A stretch of 64,000 nucleotides of DNA, from positions 434,001-498,000 of the forward strand of contig BQJK01000002.1 in the NCBI GenBank assembly GCA_021604665.1, written 5' to 3'. The notes under the pieces were generated by a model. The model had not been told where the DNA came from and made no database searches. It saw only the letters and a list, made by a program, of their open reading frames with translations. This stretch comes from Rhodomicrobium sp. (GTDB lineage Bacteria; Pseudomonadota; Alphaproteobacteria; Rhizobiales; HXMU1428-3). Both the position numbers and the translations under genes were made by a program. Shown one piece after another: positions 10,364 through 20,057 of the stretch (positions are counted from its first letter, which is position 1; every line of letters starts with the position of its first letter).

Positions 10364-10642
10364 TCAATTGACCTGGTGCAATGTGAAGCTATGTTCTGCG
10401 GCAGCGGTGTTGGCAGATTCCAGGTCTTCAGCTAGCAGGATTGGTGTGCCATCAGCTGCATGGACGGAATATAGAGTGCCGTCATCTGGTAAATCCAGCA
10501 CTTCAGGGAAGAGGTCCAGAGCGGTATCAACCGCAATTTCATTTACGTAAACCATATCCTGAATGCCAAGATCTGCGAAATCTTTATCTGTCATTGTGGC
10601 GACAGCCTCGCTTTGATTTTCCGTGTTCGATGTAACTAACAT
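10364..10642 (-). CDS. DUF1150 family protein
   Basis: A 92-residue acidic protein of a family found almost only in Alphaproteobacteria, usually next to an Hsp20 gene. Recognisable family features include FADLGIQDMVYVNE and YSVHAADGTPILLAED. Its biochemical role is not established. The ATG at 10642 has AAGGGG 7 nt upstream. It is the second gene after hsp20 (51-nt gap), so it is expected to be heat-induced from the RpoH-type promoter at 11161-11188. Confidence 0.9.
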   Translation of the reverse strand: MLVTSNTENQSEAVATMTDKDFADLGIQDMVYVNEIAVDTALDLFPEVLDLPDDGTLYSVHAADGTPILLAEDLESANTAAAEHSFTLHQVN

Positions 10643-10692
10643 ATTAACACCCCTTTACTATTTATACGTATAAGCGACCGTTTGCCGTCGGT

Positions 10693-11118
10693 CTAATCAC
10701 AATATATTTTAATTTTTTTTACCTTCACTTCAGGTTCAATGGTTTTTAGAGCAATACTCAAGAGCCCATCTTTTAGGGTCGCTTTATCAATCTCGACGGT
10801 ATCAGCCAAAATGAAACTGCGCTGAAACTGGCGTGTTGCTATGCCTTGATGTAGGTAACTTGCCTCATCTGCAGCGCCTTTGCGCCCCGTCACGGTCAAT
10901 TGCCGCCCTTCTAATGTAATATCCAACAGATCCTCTTTAAAGCCGGCGACTGCGATAACGATGCGTAAATTTTCAGAGCCAGGCTCAGTTGATTTTAAGC
11001 GCTCTATGTTAAAGGGCGGGTAGCCATCTGGCTGCAATCGAGTTACCCGTTCAAGCGCCCGCTCAAGCTCATCGAACCCAAGGGCAAAGGATTGGTTTAG
11101 ACTTGTTAACCTTGTCAT
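10693..11118 (-). CDS. Hsp20 family small heat-shock protein
   Basis: A 141-residue cytosolic holdase that binds unfolding proteins. The alpha-crystallin domain covers roughly residues 35-130, with NLRIVIAVAGFKEDLL, LTVTGRKG and LLSIAL. The short N-terminal arm and the class-A/IbpA-like FERALERV region are typical of rhizobial-type sHSPs. First gene of a two-gene operon with DUF1150, behind a near-consensus sigma-32 promoter. The C-terminal IxI motif may be represented by KIKIY. Confidence 0.95.
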   Translation of the reverse strand: MTRLTSLNQSFALGFDELERALERVTRLQPDGYPPFNIERLKSTEPGSENLRIVIAVAGFKEDLLDITLEGRQLTVTGRKGAADEASYLHQGIATRQFQRSFILADTVEIDKATLKDGLLSIALKTIEPEVKVKKIKIYCD

Positions 11119-11160
11119 GACCGACCCTCTTCATTGTTTCGCTGACTAGATCCTTCATTG

Positions 11161-11188
11161 ATATGGGCCCTTCTAGGTTAATTTCAAG
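11161..11188 (-). promoter_or_regulatory. RpoH (sigma-32) heat-shock promoter of hsp20-DUF1150
   Basis: On the minus strand CTTGAAA (11188-11182) and CCCATAT (11167-11161) are separated by 14 nt. This matches the sigma-32 consensus CTTGAAA-N13/14-CCCATnT. Transcription would begin near 11153, about 35 nt upstream of the hsp20 ATG. That leaves a short leader without an obvious ROSE thermometer. Confidence 0.85.
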
Positions 11189-11438
11189 ATGAATTAAGCG
11201 CTATTTCACTTTTTTCACTCGTCTCCAGGGCTTGATATAATCATGGCGCTAAACGCGCTGAACAATGAGAGCATTGTGATTATGGAGCTAACACAGGGGG
11301 GATGACATTTATAAGCCGCCCGGAAATATGTTTAACGCTTGGGTGAATACTCATAAATTTTTAATTGTATTAGCAACCCGATATTTACTGTTTCAGCTTA
11401 TGCTACATTTTAATAATCAATTCAGGGCAATCAGGATT

Positions 11439-11741
11439 ATGTCGGAACAGGACACTGTTAAAAACAACCGCCGCGCACCTCGTAACAGGGTATATATTGG
11501 CGCGCATATTATTATTGATAAAACTTCAACATTTACCTGCATTATTAAATCACGCAGTGATACGGGATATGGCTTAAAGCTTGGTTCAACCCAAGGGGTG
11601 CCGGATCGTTTTTGGCTGCTTGATGATAAATCAGATGAGCGGCATTTTTGCCGGGTGGCGTGGCGCAAGAAAGATATGCTTGGCGTTGAGATCATACAGC
11701 CGCGCTCTGATGATCCTGCTTTGCCGGATTTCAAATTCTAA
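11439..11741 (+). CDS. PilZ domain protein (putative c-di-GMP receptor)
   Basis: A 100-residue stand-alone PilZ domain. The c-di-GMP binding signature is recognisable: RRAPRNR (RxxxR) near the N-terminus and SRSDTGYGLKL, standing for the (D/N)xSxxG element. The match of the second motif is imperfect, so nucleotide binding is uncertain. The ATG at 11439 is preferred because the domain begins right after it; the upstream 37 in-frame codons look non-conserved. It stands alone between the heat-shock operon and ubiG. Confidence 0.75.
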   Translation: MSEQDTVKNNRRAPRNRVYIGAHIIIDKTSTFTCIIKSRSDTGYGLKLGSTQGVPDRFWLLDDKSDERHFCRVAWRKKDMLGVEIIQPRSDDPALPDFKF

Positions 11742-11827
11742 TCACACGCAAGCTTCATACACCGCCAAGGCTGTGCCTGGCAGCCACTATGACCGCTAAA
11801 CTATCTGACGGGCAGATTGGGTCGTCG

Positions 11828-12583
11828 TTAAGATGGGCGGCTGGCGGTGAGGAAATAATTCACATCAGTATCAGATGAAATGCGCCACTCATCCCGTAAC
11901 GGGTTGAAGGTTAGGCCATGGCGCTCCCGCGGGAGCAGGCCAGCAGCTTCGGCGCAGTTTGCCAGCTCATCAGGGGTGACAAAGCGATTCCATTGATGGG
12001 TACCGCGCGGTAGCCAACGCAATATATATTCTGCGCCGACAATGGCCAAAGCGAAGGCTTTGGTGGTGCGGTTAATAGTGGACATGATGAGCAAACCACC
12101 TGGGGCCACGAGGCTTGCGGCAATTTTGGTAAAATCCGGGACGCTTGGCACATGCTCAACAACTTCTAATAGCAGGACCACATCAAAGGTTTCACCTTTT
12201 TCAGCAACATCCTCTGCCCGGCAGGCTCTGTAATCTATGCTAACACCCTGTTGCTCGGCATGCAGGCTGGCCGCCTTAATGTTTTGCTCAGCTGGATCAA
12301 TTGCCGTGACGGTTGCCCCCTGTTTTGCCATTGGTTCGGCAACAAGGCCGCCGCCGCAGCCAATGTCGATCAGGCTCAAACCGTTTAAGGCATTGGCGGC
12401 TTTTTCATCCCGGCCAAAATGACGACAGATCTGTTCGCGAAAAAAGGCCAGCCGCGCCGGGCTGATTTTATGTAATGGGCGGAATTTGCCTTTTGGATCC
12501 CACCACTCATCGGCCATGGCGCCAAAACGGGCGATCTCTTCCGGGTCGAGGGTGGGGGTCGTTTTTTGGGGGTGTTGCTGCAT
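11828..12583 (-). CDS. ubiG: Ubiquinone biosynthesis O-methyltransferase UbiG
   Basis: A 251-residue SAM-dependent class I methyltransferase that performs both O-methylations of ubiquinone synthesis at the cytosolic face of the membrane. SAM motif I is DIGCGGGL (residues 73-80). VVLLLEVVEHV and the WDPKGKFRPLHKISPARL signature near residues 28-45 identify UbiG. It is divergent from lysC (383 nt between starts), a common alphaproteobacterial arrangement. Confidence 0.96.
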   Translation of the reverse strand: MQQHPQKTTPTLDPEEIARFGAMADEWWDPKGKFRPLHKISPARLAFFREQICRHFGRDEKAANALNGLSLIDIGCGGGLVAEPMAKQGATVTAIDPAEQNIKAASLHAEQQGVSIDYRACRAEDVAEKGETFDVVLLLEVVEHVPSVPDFTKIAASLVAPGGLLIMSTINRTTKAFALAIVGAEYILRWLPRGTHQWNRFVTPDELANCAEAAGLLPRERHGLTFNPLRDEWRISSDTDVNYFLTASRPS

Positions 12584-12965
12584 GAGGTGGATTTAGTCGT
12601 CAATTCAGGTTTTTGTCAAGCAGCGCTCACTGTTTAACAAGGCTTTATATGAGTGTGTTTTTTTATTCTTTAAAATGCCATCTGTTATCTTAGCGCTTGC
12701 TGTCTTTCTCTCTTGATCACTTGATCAGCGGGCCTGTTACGAGTATGTATTAGCCTCAAGCGGGGGAGCACCGCCCTTTATTTACTTTTTACAGTTTCCC
12801 ACAGGATGGGTTGATCCGACCGACTTGCAGGGCTCAAACAATACTGGCTGGTTTCAAATATGGCTAGTTTCAGTATACGGCCTTGTTCACACGGGTATTG
12901 CGGCGCGGTCAACTTATGGCTCTCGCCGTGATCAGATTAAAGACTTAGCGGAGCATGAAGCTTTT

Positions 12966-14231
12966 ATGGCTCTTGTTGTTATGAAATTTGGCGGCACTTC
13001 AGTTGCCGATATGGATAGAATCCGGAATGTGGCAGCCCATGTGAAGCGTGAGGTTGATGCCGGGAATCATGTGGCTGTTGTGGTCTCGGCTATGGCTGGG
13101 CGCACGAATGAGCTTGTCTCTTTTGTTAATGATGCCTCAGCTACGCCTGATCAACGGGAATATGATGCTGTTGTTTCCTCTGGTGAGCAGGTTACTTCCG
13201 GGCTATTGGCACTCACTTTGCAGTCCATGAATGTAAAGGCGCGGTCCTGGCAGGGATGGCAGATCCCTTTAAAAACGGATAGTGCGCATGGCAAAGCCCG
13301 CATCGCCGAGATAGACGGGGACGTCTTGCGCACCAGTATTCAAGCTGGTGAAGTCGCGGTGATTGCCGGGTTTCAGGGTATTGCTGATGGTAACCGCATT
13401 TCAACATTAGGGCGTGGTGGCTCGGATACCAGTGCGGTGGCGATTGCAGCGGCGCTTGGGGCTGACCTTTGTGATATTTATACTGATGTTGATGGGGTTT
13501 ATACAACAGACCCTCGTATTGTGCCTAAAGCCCGGCGACTTGAGAAAGTTTCTTATGAAGAAATGCTGGAAATGGCGAGCCTTGGAGCCAAAGTGCTTCA
13601 AACCCGCTCGGTTGAATTGGCGATGACGCAGAATGTGCGTCTTGCTGTTCGCTCCAGCTTTGATGACCCGAACGCTGTGCCAGCCGTTGGTAAAGATGGC
13701 AGCAGCAGTGTTGGTACAATTGTTTGCAGTGAGGATGAGATAGTGGAACAGCAGGTTGTTAGCGGTATCGCTTATGCTAAGGATGAAGCTAAAGTCACTT
13801 TGATTAGCGTGGCTGATAAACCGGGCGTAGCTGCCGGGGTGTTTGGCCCGCTGGCCGCTGCGAACATTAATGTGGATATGATCGTGCAGAATGTTTCTGC
13901 TGATGGCGCCACTACTGATATGACCTTTACGGTGCCTGAGGGTGATCTGGCCCATGCACTAGAAGTGCTTGAAGCGCACCGGGATGATCTACAATATAAA
14001 GACCTTATTGGCACGACTGATATTGTAAAAGTTTCTATTATTGGTGTTGGCATGCGTAGCCATGCTGGCGTTGCGGCTGATATGTTCCGCGAACTTGCCA
14101 GCAAGGGCATTAATATCCTGGCGATCTCGACATCCGAGATCAAGATCAGCATTCTTATTGATGCGGCCTATCAAGAATTGGCCGTGCGCACATTACACAC
14201 TCATTTTGGCCTGGATCAGACCGGCGCGTAG
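12966..14231 (+). CDS. lysC: Aspartate kinase LysC
   Basis: Phosphorylates aspartate as the first step to lysine, threonine, methionine and diaminopimelate. 421 residues. The amino-acid kinase domain starts with VVMKFGGTSVAD (residues 4-15) and includes GFQGIADGNRISTLGRGGSD. Two C-terminal ACT domains (from about residue 270; KVTLISVADKPGVA and VKVSIIGVGMRSHAGVA) bind lysine/threonine for feedback. ATG 12966 is chosen because the conserved kinase N-terminus starts there; the frame is open 47 codons further upstream. ptsP follows. Confidence 0.97.
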   Translation: MALVVMKFGGTSVADMDRIRNVAAHVKREVDAGNHVAVVVSAMAGRTNELVSFVNDASATPDQREYDAVVSSGEQVTSGLLALTLQSMNVKARSWQGWQIPLKTDSAHGKARIAEIDGDVLRTSIQAGEVAVIAGFQGIADGNRISTLGRGGSDTSAVAIAAALGADLCDIYTDVDGVYTTDPRIVPKARRLEKVSYEEMLEMASLGAKVLQTRSVELAMTQNVRLAVRSSFDDPNAVPAVGKDGSSSVGTIVCSEDEIVEQQVVSGIAYAKDEAKVTLISVADKPGVAAGVFGPLAAANINVDMIVQNVSADGATTDMTFTVPEGDLAHALEVLEAHRDDLQYKDLIGTTDIVKVSIIGVGMRSHAGVAADMFRELASKGINILAISTSEIKISILIDAAYQELAVRTLHTHFGLDQTGA

Positions 14232-14314
14232 AGCATTTAATAGCCGCCCCTAACCGGGATTAAACTGAATTCAACGCCGACTTGTTGTCGCAAGACCCTT
14301 TTGAGGCAAGACCA

Positions 14315-16597
14315 ATGGCACCAGCGAGCGCCGCACCACGCATATTAATGCGCCGGCTGCGGGAAATTATGGCAAGACCGGGCGAGCCACAGGCGCGCCT
14401 GGATGCTATTGTTACGCAAATTGCGCTGATTATGGTGGCAGAGGTGTGCTCGCTTTACCTCCGGCGCACTGATGGCTCGCTTGAGCTGTTTGCCACTGAG
14501 GGGCTAAACGCCGAAGCTGTGCATAATACCCATTTGGCGCGAGGTGAGGGGCTGGTTGGCCTTATTGCCGAAAAAGCCGAGCTGGTTAACATCCATGAAG
14601 CGCAAGATCACCCGGCCTTTTCTTACAGGCCGGAAACCGGTGAGGAGGTTTATCACTCCTTTCTCGGCATGCCGATTTTGCGCGGGGGGCGCACGCTCGG
14701 CGTTATCACAGTACAGAATAAAGCGCGCAAAGTTTATGCGGTTGAAGAAGTTGAAGCACTAGAGACCACAGCAATGCTAGTTGCTGAGCTGATCACCTCT
14801 GGTGAGCTTGATGATGGGGTTGGCGCCATTGCTGACCGTACGCAATCGCGCCGGTTCTCAGGGACGTGTGTGAGTGATGGCATTGCGCTTGGGCATGCGG
14901 TGCTGCATGAGCCGCGCGTGATGATTAGCGACTTTTTATCTGAAGAGCCTGAAGCTGAAAAACAGCGGCTGGCCATTGCACTTGAGGAGTTGCGCACCTC
15001 AATTGATGGCATGCTGGCTAAAGCTGAAATGCAGCGAGCTGGCGAACATAGAGAAGTATTAGAAGCCTATAGCATGTTTGCCCATGACCGGGGCTGGGTG
15101 AACCGGCTGCATCAGGCCATAGACTCTGGGCTGACGGCTGAAGCCGCTGTTGAGCGGGTGCAAAATGATATGCGCGCCCGCATGTTGCCGAAGCAAGATC
15201 GCTTCTGGGCAGAGCGGATGAATGATCTTGAATCACTTGGAAACAGGCTGATGCGTTTACTGCTTGGCAGCGAGCAAACCTCTGCGCAATCATCGCTGCC
15301 GGAAGATACTATTTTATTTGCGCGCACCATGGGCGCAGCTGAACTGCTTGATTATGACCCCGCCAAATTGCGTGGGTTGGTGATTGAGGATTCTGGGGCG
15401 ACGAGCCATGTGGCGATTGTCGCGCGAGCCCTTGGTATTGTGGCTATTGGTGAAGTTAAGGGCGCCGTGAACCGGGTTGATCCGGGGGATGAGGTGATCC
15501 TTGATGCTGTTTCGGGTGAAGTGCTTTTGCGCCCGACCCAGGATGTTATTGATGCCTATACCGATAAAGTGCGTTTTCAGGCTGCTAAACAAAAGCGTTT
15601 TGCCGCCCTTAGAACCCGAGAAGCTGTTAGCGCGGATGGCCAGAGGATTGACCTTAAAATTAATGCCGGGCTGTTGGTTGACCTGCCGCATATGGCGCAA
15701 TCTGGCGCGGATGGTATTGGGCTTTACCGCACTGAGCTACAATTTATGATTTCGGCTAAATTCCCGCGGATGGAAGAACAGCGGGACGTTTATAAAACTG
15801 TGATGGATGCAGCGGCGGCGCGGCCTGTGGTGTTTCGCACACTTGATGTCGGCGGCGATAAGATTCTCCCCTACATGCGGATGGTGGGTGAGCAGAACCC
15901 GGCACTTGGATGGCGCGCCATGCGGATGACGCTTGACCGGCCGGGACTGTTTCGCACGCAGATTAGAGCCTTGTTACGAGCTGCTGAAGGCCAGGTGCTG
16001 CGCGTGATGCTGCCAATGGTTACCGAGGTCAGTGAAGTTGATAAGGCGCAAAAGTTGATTGATAAAGAATATGAATTCTTAATCAAATATGGGCATACGC
16101 CGCCAACCCGCATTGAAGTTGGCGTGATGGTTGAGGTGCCAGCCCTGTTGTGGCAGCTTGATCAGCTGTTAGACCGCGTCGATTTTATCTCTATTGGCAG
16201 TAACGATTTGATGCAGTTTATTTTTGCTGCTGACAGAACAAACGCCCAGGTCGAAGCCCGGTACGATACGCTGGACAATGTATTTCTAACTGTGGTTGAC
16301 AGCATAATAAAAGCGGCGAGGCGGCATGATGTGCCAGTTACCCTTTGCGGCGAGATGGCCGGTAAGCCACTGGAAGCCATGGCCCTTTTAGCGCTTGGCA
16401 TGCGGTCTATCTCTATGTCTCCGGCCTCCATTGGGCCGGTTAAGACCATGATATTATCTCTCGATATTGAAAAGGCCAATGGCTTCATTACTGATCTGAT
16501 GGGCCGTGAGCACGGCTCTTTGCGGCCAGCTCTTGAAACTTACGCCAAAGAAAATGGCGTGATTATTGATGCCTTTGCTACCACCTCAATTGACTAG
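14315..16597 (+). CDS. ptsP: Phosphoenolpyruvate-protein phosphotransferase PtsP (EI-Ntr)
   Basis: First enzyme of the nitrogen PTS, moving phosphate from PEP to NPr and eventually PtsN (9.5 kb). 760 residues: an N-terminal GAF domain (~20-165) senses glutamine/2-oxoglutarate status, an EI N-terminal helical domain follows, the swivelling domain carries the active H365 in GATSHVAI, and a PEP-binding barrel follows (ADGIGLYRTE, FISIGSNDLMQF, LCGEMAG). ATG 14315 has GAGG 8 nt upstream; a TTG at 14282 would add 11 residues. It lies 83 nt after lysC, the usual alphaproteobacterial order. Confidence 0.96.
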   Translation: MAPASAAPRILMRRLREIMARPGEPQARLDAIVTQIALIMVAEVCSLYLRRTDGSLELFATEGLNAEAVHNTHLARGEGLVGLIAEKAELVNIHEAQDHPAFSYRPETGEEVYHSFLGMPILRGGRTLGVITVQNKARKVYAVEEVEALETTAMLVAELITSGELDDGVGAIADRTQSRRFSGTCVSDGIALGHAVLHEPRVMISDFLSEEPEAEKQRLAIALEELRTSIDGMLAKAEMQRAGEHREVLEAYSMFAHDRGWVNRLHQAIDSGLTAEAAVERVQNDMRARMLPKQDRFWAERMNDLESLGNRLMRLLLGSEQTSAQSSLPEDTILFARTMGAAELLDYDPAKLRGLVIEDSGATSHVAIVARALGIVAIGEVKGAVNRVDPGDEVILDAVSGEVLLRPTQDVIDAYTDKVRFQAAKQKRFAALRTREAVSADGQRIDLKINAGLLVDLPHMAQSGADGIGLYRTELQFMISAKFPRMEEQRDVYKTVMDAAAARPVVFRTLDVGGDKILPYMRMVGEQNPALGWRAMRMTLDRPGLFRTQIRALLRAAEGQVLRVMLPMVTEVSEVDKAQKLIDKEYEFLIKYGHTPPTRIEVGVMVEVPALLWQLDQLLDRVDFISIGSNDLMQFIFAADRTNAQVEARYDTLDNVFLTVVDSIIKAARRHDVPVTLCGEMAGKPLEAMALLALGMRSISMSPASIGPVKTMILSLDIEKANGFITDLMGREHGSLRPALETYAKENGVIIDAFATTSID

Positions 16598-16713
16598 CTG
16601 TTAATATTAACAGGCTGGATATTTACTATCTTTTCTCAAACAACCCGGCGTTTACCTGACAAACTAAAAACACTATTGGCGAATATTCCTCTTTAATGTA
16701 AGGTAGTTACGGG

Positions 16714-18564
16714 GTGAACCTGCCGATTTATGCGCTGGCAGGGTATGTAGCGCATATAGTATTGCGTCAGATCGGGTTAAGTATAGTGTATCGTTCTAAT
16801 CATTTTGCGTCCCAAAATGGTGCGACGGGCTCGTTAGAGCCTCAGTCTCCATTTTCACAGCGACAAAACAGTAGCTCTGCGCCGTTTAATGGGCTCAGGA
16901 GTGAAAACAATCTTCAAAATGGCAATAGCCTTCGAAGTAACGATAGCCTTCGAAGTGATGAGCTTAGGCGAGATGGGCTGAGAGGCGCTTGTGTTCAGGG
17001 CCATCAAATGCCTGTTCAAGAGTCGCGCGGCCAGGAAACTCTCGGCCTAAAAACTCAGGGCCTAGAACCTCAGGGGCAAGAAACACTAGATCGGGGCCTC
17101 CCTCAATCTGGACGCTTTGCGCCTTCGCCGCAATCTATTCCGCCGCTGCCACCTCATGTCTCTGATCCTAAAATCTCAGATCGTAAAGACGCTGATCACC
17201 AGGGCCGCGACTATAATCATGTCGAGCCTATCGAAGCGGGCTTTTTGAAAAATGCCGACGAAGCTGTGTTTAATGAAAACAATCTGACCGTGTTTCAAGA
17301 CACCACGTCAGCGCATATGCCGCCGCCACTAAGTTTCGCCCCGCCGAGCCCCCCTGAAGATGAAAGTGATGATGAGTATGCTGATGAGCAAATCAGCTCT
17401 TTGTTCACCGCTATGGGCCGGGCCTCGCAGCTAACGCAAGATGTCATCGCCATCAGGCTTCAAACATCATCTGAAGTTATTCATGCGCTTGAGGCTGGGC
17501 ATTTAAGCAAGCTCCCTGAATGGGAGGAGCTTTCCTCTCTCGTTGAACGCTATGCAGCGTTTATGACGATTGATGAGCGGCCTATACTGCGCCGCCTGCG
17601 TGAGCAATTGACTGAACATTACCTGACCCAGATGTCACGGCAAAAAGAGCAGCAGGGTTTGCTTAATGCCTCGCCGATGCCTATGAGTGATGCAAGATTG
17701 GCTGATTTTGCTAATAACGGCACGATGACAGCCGCAGCCAATAGCTTTAAAATGCCTGCAATCTCATTATTTGAAACAGACAGCCCAGCGCCTGACGCGA
17801 ATTACCATCGCAATGATTTGCAACCTCCATTTAGCTCAACAGCCAGCGCTGAAATTCAAAAGTCGGTTCAGCATAGCCCACAGATGTTTGAACAGGCAGC
17901 GTTGCAGTCTTCTAAATTGTCTGGCCTCCAGACCTCAAGTAATCACAAGACTGCACAAGATATGGCGCCTCGTAAGGCGGGTTCTCGTGATGTCAGTGCT
18001 CATGATGTAAGTTCCAGCTCATTGAAATCGAATATTCCCCCGGTGACAGGGGCTGAACATCGGTTGAAGCCCAAAGCGCAACAGCTGCAGGCTGCAGCTC
18101 AAGTCAATGGCTTGCCGCCGCATCTCTATCAATCAGGACAAATGCCGCAAAATGGCTTTGGGGGGCAATCACCCCAAGGGATGAAGTCTCCTATCGCAAC
18201 CCAGCATTACGAGCAGCCACGTGTTGATATGATGGCCCCGCAATCAGCCGTCGTTAAGGGCCGTCTGCCTCTGCTTATGAAAATAGCTGCAAATGCGGCA
18301 TTCCTGATTATTCTGCTATTTGCCTTTATTCAATGGCAACCAAATCGCTTCTGGTCTGGCGTTGACCAATTACCGAAACCAATTGCCAACTCAATCTATG
18401 ACATATTTGAGCTGGTTATGCCTGACCCGCTGGCAATGAGCTACCGGATGAACTGGGTGCTGGTTGATGACCCGCGGATGCGCAAAGCGGACAGGTTGCC
18501 TGTGCCGCCAATTCAACGGTTACCGGCAATCGATTTTTCTAACCTCAGCATATATAACAAATAG
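16714..18564 (+). CDS. RodZ-like protein: cytoplasmic HTH domain plus one transmembrane helix
   Basis: 616 residues. The first ~220 are low complexity, with short tandem repeats (LRSND/LRSDE, GQETLG/GQETLD). Residues ~225-300 resemble the RodZ-type helix-turn-helix domain (LTQDVIAIRLQTSSEVIHALEAGHLSKLP..., then a YAAFM segment). Another disordered region is followed by one transmembrane helix at ~518-541 and a short periplasmic tail. RodZ links MreB to the elongasome; here that role is inference. The GTG start has AAGG 10 nt upstream. A protein of this kind commonly sits between ptsP and prfA in this order of bacteria. Confidence 0.72.
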   Translation: MNLPIYALAGYVAHIVLRQIGLSIVYRSNHFASQNGATGSLEPQSPFSQRQNSSSAPFNGLRSENNLQNGNSLRSNDSLRSDELRRDGLRGACVQGHQMPVQESRGQETLGLKTQGLEPQGQETLDRGLPQSGRFAPSPQSIPPLPPHVSDPKISDRKDADHQGRDYNHVEPIEAGFLKNADEAVFNENNLTVFQDTTSAHMPPPLSFAPPSPPEDESDDEYADEQISSLFTAMGRASQLTQDVIAIRLQTSSEVIHALEAGHLSKLPEWEELSSLVERYAAFMTIDERPILRRLREQLTEHYLTQMSRQKEQQGLLNASPMPMSDARLADFANNGTMTAAANSFKMPAISLFETDSPAPDANYHRNDLQPPFSSTASAEIQKSVQHSPQMFEQAALQSSKLSGLQTSSNHKTAQDMAPRKAGSRDVSAHDVSSSSLKSNIPPVTGAEHRLKPKAQQLQAAAQVNGLPPHLYQSGQMPQNGFGGQSPQGMKSPIATQHYEQPRVDMMAPQSAVVKGRLPLLMKIAANAAFLIILLFAFIQWQPNRFWSGVDQLPKPIANSIYDIFELVMPDPLAMSYRMNWVLVDDPRMRKADRLPVPPIQRLPAIDFSNLSIYNK

Positions 18565-18968
18565 CAAGACTTGCCTTCAGGACTGCGGCCTAATGCGGAG
18601 CCATTATTTAGGTTTTGGGCCCTCACTGTTTTAAAAGGGAATGCTACTTTGTAGTTGGCGGCGCTTCTAAACCGCTCTTTTCCTTGTTTTTTTGCGTGGA
18701 TTCATTATGGTCTGCCTTGCTCAGTATGGCATATGCCGCTCTGGGCTACAGAAACCGGGCTTTACTATCTGGGTTTTAGTGTAACTGTCCCTTCTACTTC
18801 CTAATTCTGAGCATTTGGAATTCAGCCTGGAGCTGTGAACTCAGCCAAGAGCTGACTATTGCTCTTAATCACATTTTGCGGGATTAATAGGGGGAGACAT
18901 AATAGCAGTGAGTGAAGCGGCGCTTTCTCGTTCCTTTTAATTTTTGATCTAAGCGGAGGCATTTTTCT
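18565..18968. other. Intergenic region upstream of prfA, no gene seen
   Basis: 404 nt with no convincing ORF or RNA. It probably contains the prfA promoter and leader; a purine-rich AAGCGGAGG ribosome-binding site precedes the prfA ATG. Confidence 0.5.
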
Positions 18969-20057
18969 ATGTCGGCTGTGCCAATGGAAAAGCTTGAACA
19001 GCTTGTTGAGCGCTGGAAAGTGGTTCAAACGGAATTATCATCCGGCCCTGACCAAGAGATATTCGTCGCGCTCTCTCGTGAGTTCGCAGCTCTTGACCCA
19101 ATAGTCAGCGAGATTAATAAATATCTCAGCGCGCTTGAAGAAATTAAGGGCCTTGAGGAAGTTATTGCTGAGTCTGGCGATGATGCTGATATGGCGGCAA
19201 TGGCGGCAGATGAGCTTGAGGCTTTAAAAGCCGATTTACCGGAGATGGAGCAGAAGATCCGCATCATGCTTCTCCCGAAGGATGAGGCCGATGCCCGCAG
19301 CGCGATGCTTGAGTTAAGAGCTGGAACTGGCGGCGATGAAGCGGCTCTATTTGCGGGTAACCTCTTTAATATGTATCAACGCTATGCTGATGCTCAGGGC
19401 TGGAAAATTGAAGTGATCTCTAGCAGCGAATCTGCTGTTGGTGGCTTTAAAGAAATTATCGCTAATGTGGCCGGGCAGGGGGTGTTTGCGCGGCTGAAAT
19501 ATGAATCTGGTGTGCACCGGGTGCAGCGGGTGCCAGAGACGGAATCTGGTGGCCGCATTCATACGTCTGCTGCGACAGTTGCTGTCTTGCCAGAAGCTGA
19601 AGAAGTTGACATTGAGATTGAAGAAAAAGACCTTCGGGTTGATGTGTTCCGGGCCAGTGGGCCGGGTGGTCAGTCTGTGAATACAACAGATAGCGCTGTT
19701 CGTATTACGCATATTCCGACCGGCATTGTTGTGAGCCAGCAGGATGAGAAATCTCAGCATAAAAACCGCGCCAAAGCGATGAAAGTGCTGCGCTCTCGGC
19801 TTTATGATGCGGAGCGCCAAAGGGTTGATTCTGAGCGGGCTGCTGAGCGGCGCGGACAAATTGGCAGTGGTGACCGCTCGCAGCGCATCAGAACCTATAA
19901 CTACCCGCAGGGGCGGGTGACGGACCACCGCATTAACCTGACACTACATAAGCTCGAGCAAACTTTGGCCGGTGAAGCGCTTGATGAAATTATTGATGCG
20001 CTCATAACCGAAGACCAAGCCAACCAACTTGCAGCTATGGATAATGTTGCCGGGTAA
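18969..20057 (+). CDS. prfA: Peptide chain release factor 1
   Basis: RF1 ends translation at UAA and UAG. 362 residues, full length. The GGQ catalytic motif is at residues 233-235 (SGPGGQSVN), and its glutamine is the methylation target of PrmC, encoded next. The stop-codon-recognition region is in the central domain ([11 protein letters not shown]). The stop codon overlaps the prmC start by one base, so the two are translationally coupled. Confidence 0.98.
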   Translation: MSAVPMEKLEQLVERWKVVQTELSSGPDQEIFVALSREFAALDPIVSEINKYLSALEEIKGLEEVIAESGDDADMAAMAADELEALKADLPEMEQKIRIMLLPKDEADARSAMLELRAGTGGDEAALFAGNLFNMYQRYADAQGWKIEVISSSESAVGGFKEIIANVAGQGVFARLKYESGVHRVQRVPETESGGRIHTSAATVAVLPEAEEVDIEIEEKDLRVDVFRASGPGGQSVNTTDSAVRITHIPTGIVVSQQDEKSQHKNRAKAMKVLRSRLYDAERQRVDSERAAERRGQIGSGDRSQRIRTYNYPQGRVTDHRINLTLHKLEQTLAGEALDEIIDALITEDQANQLAAMDNVAG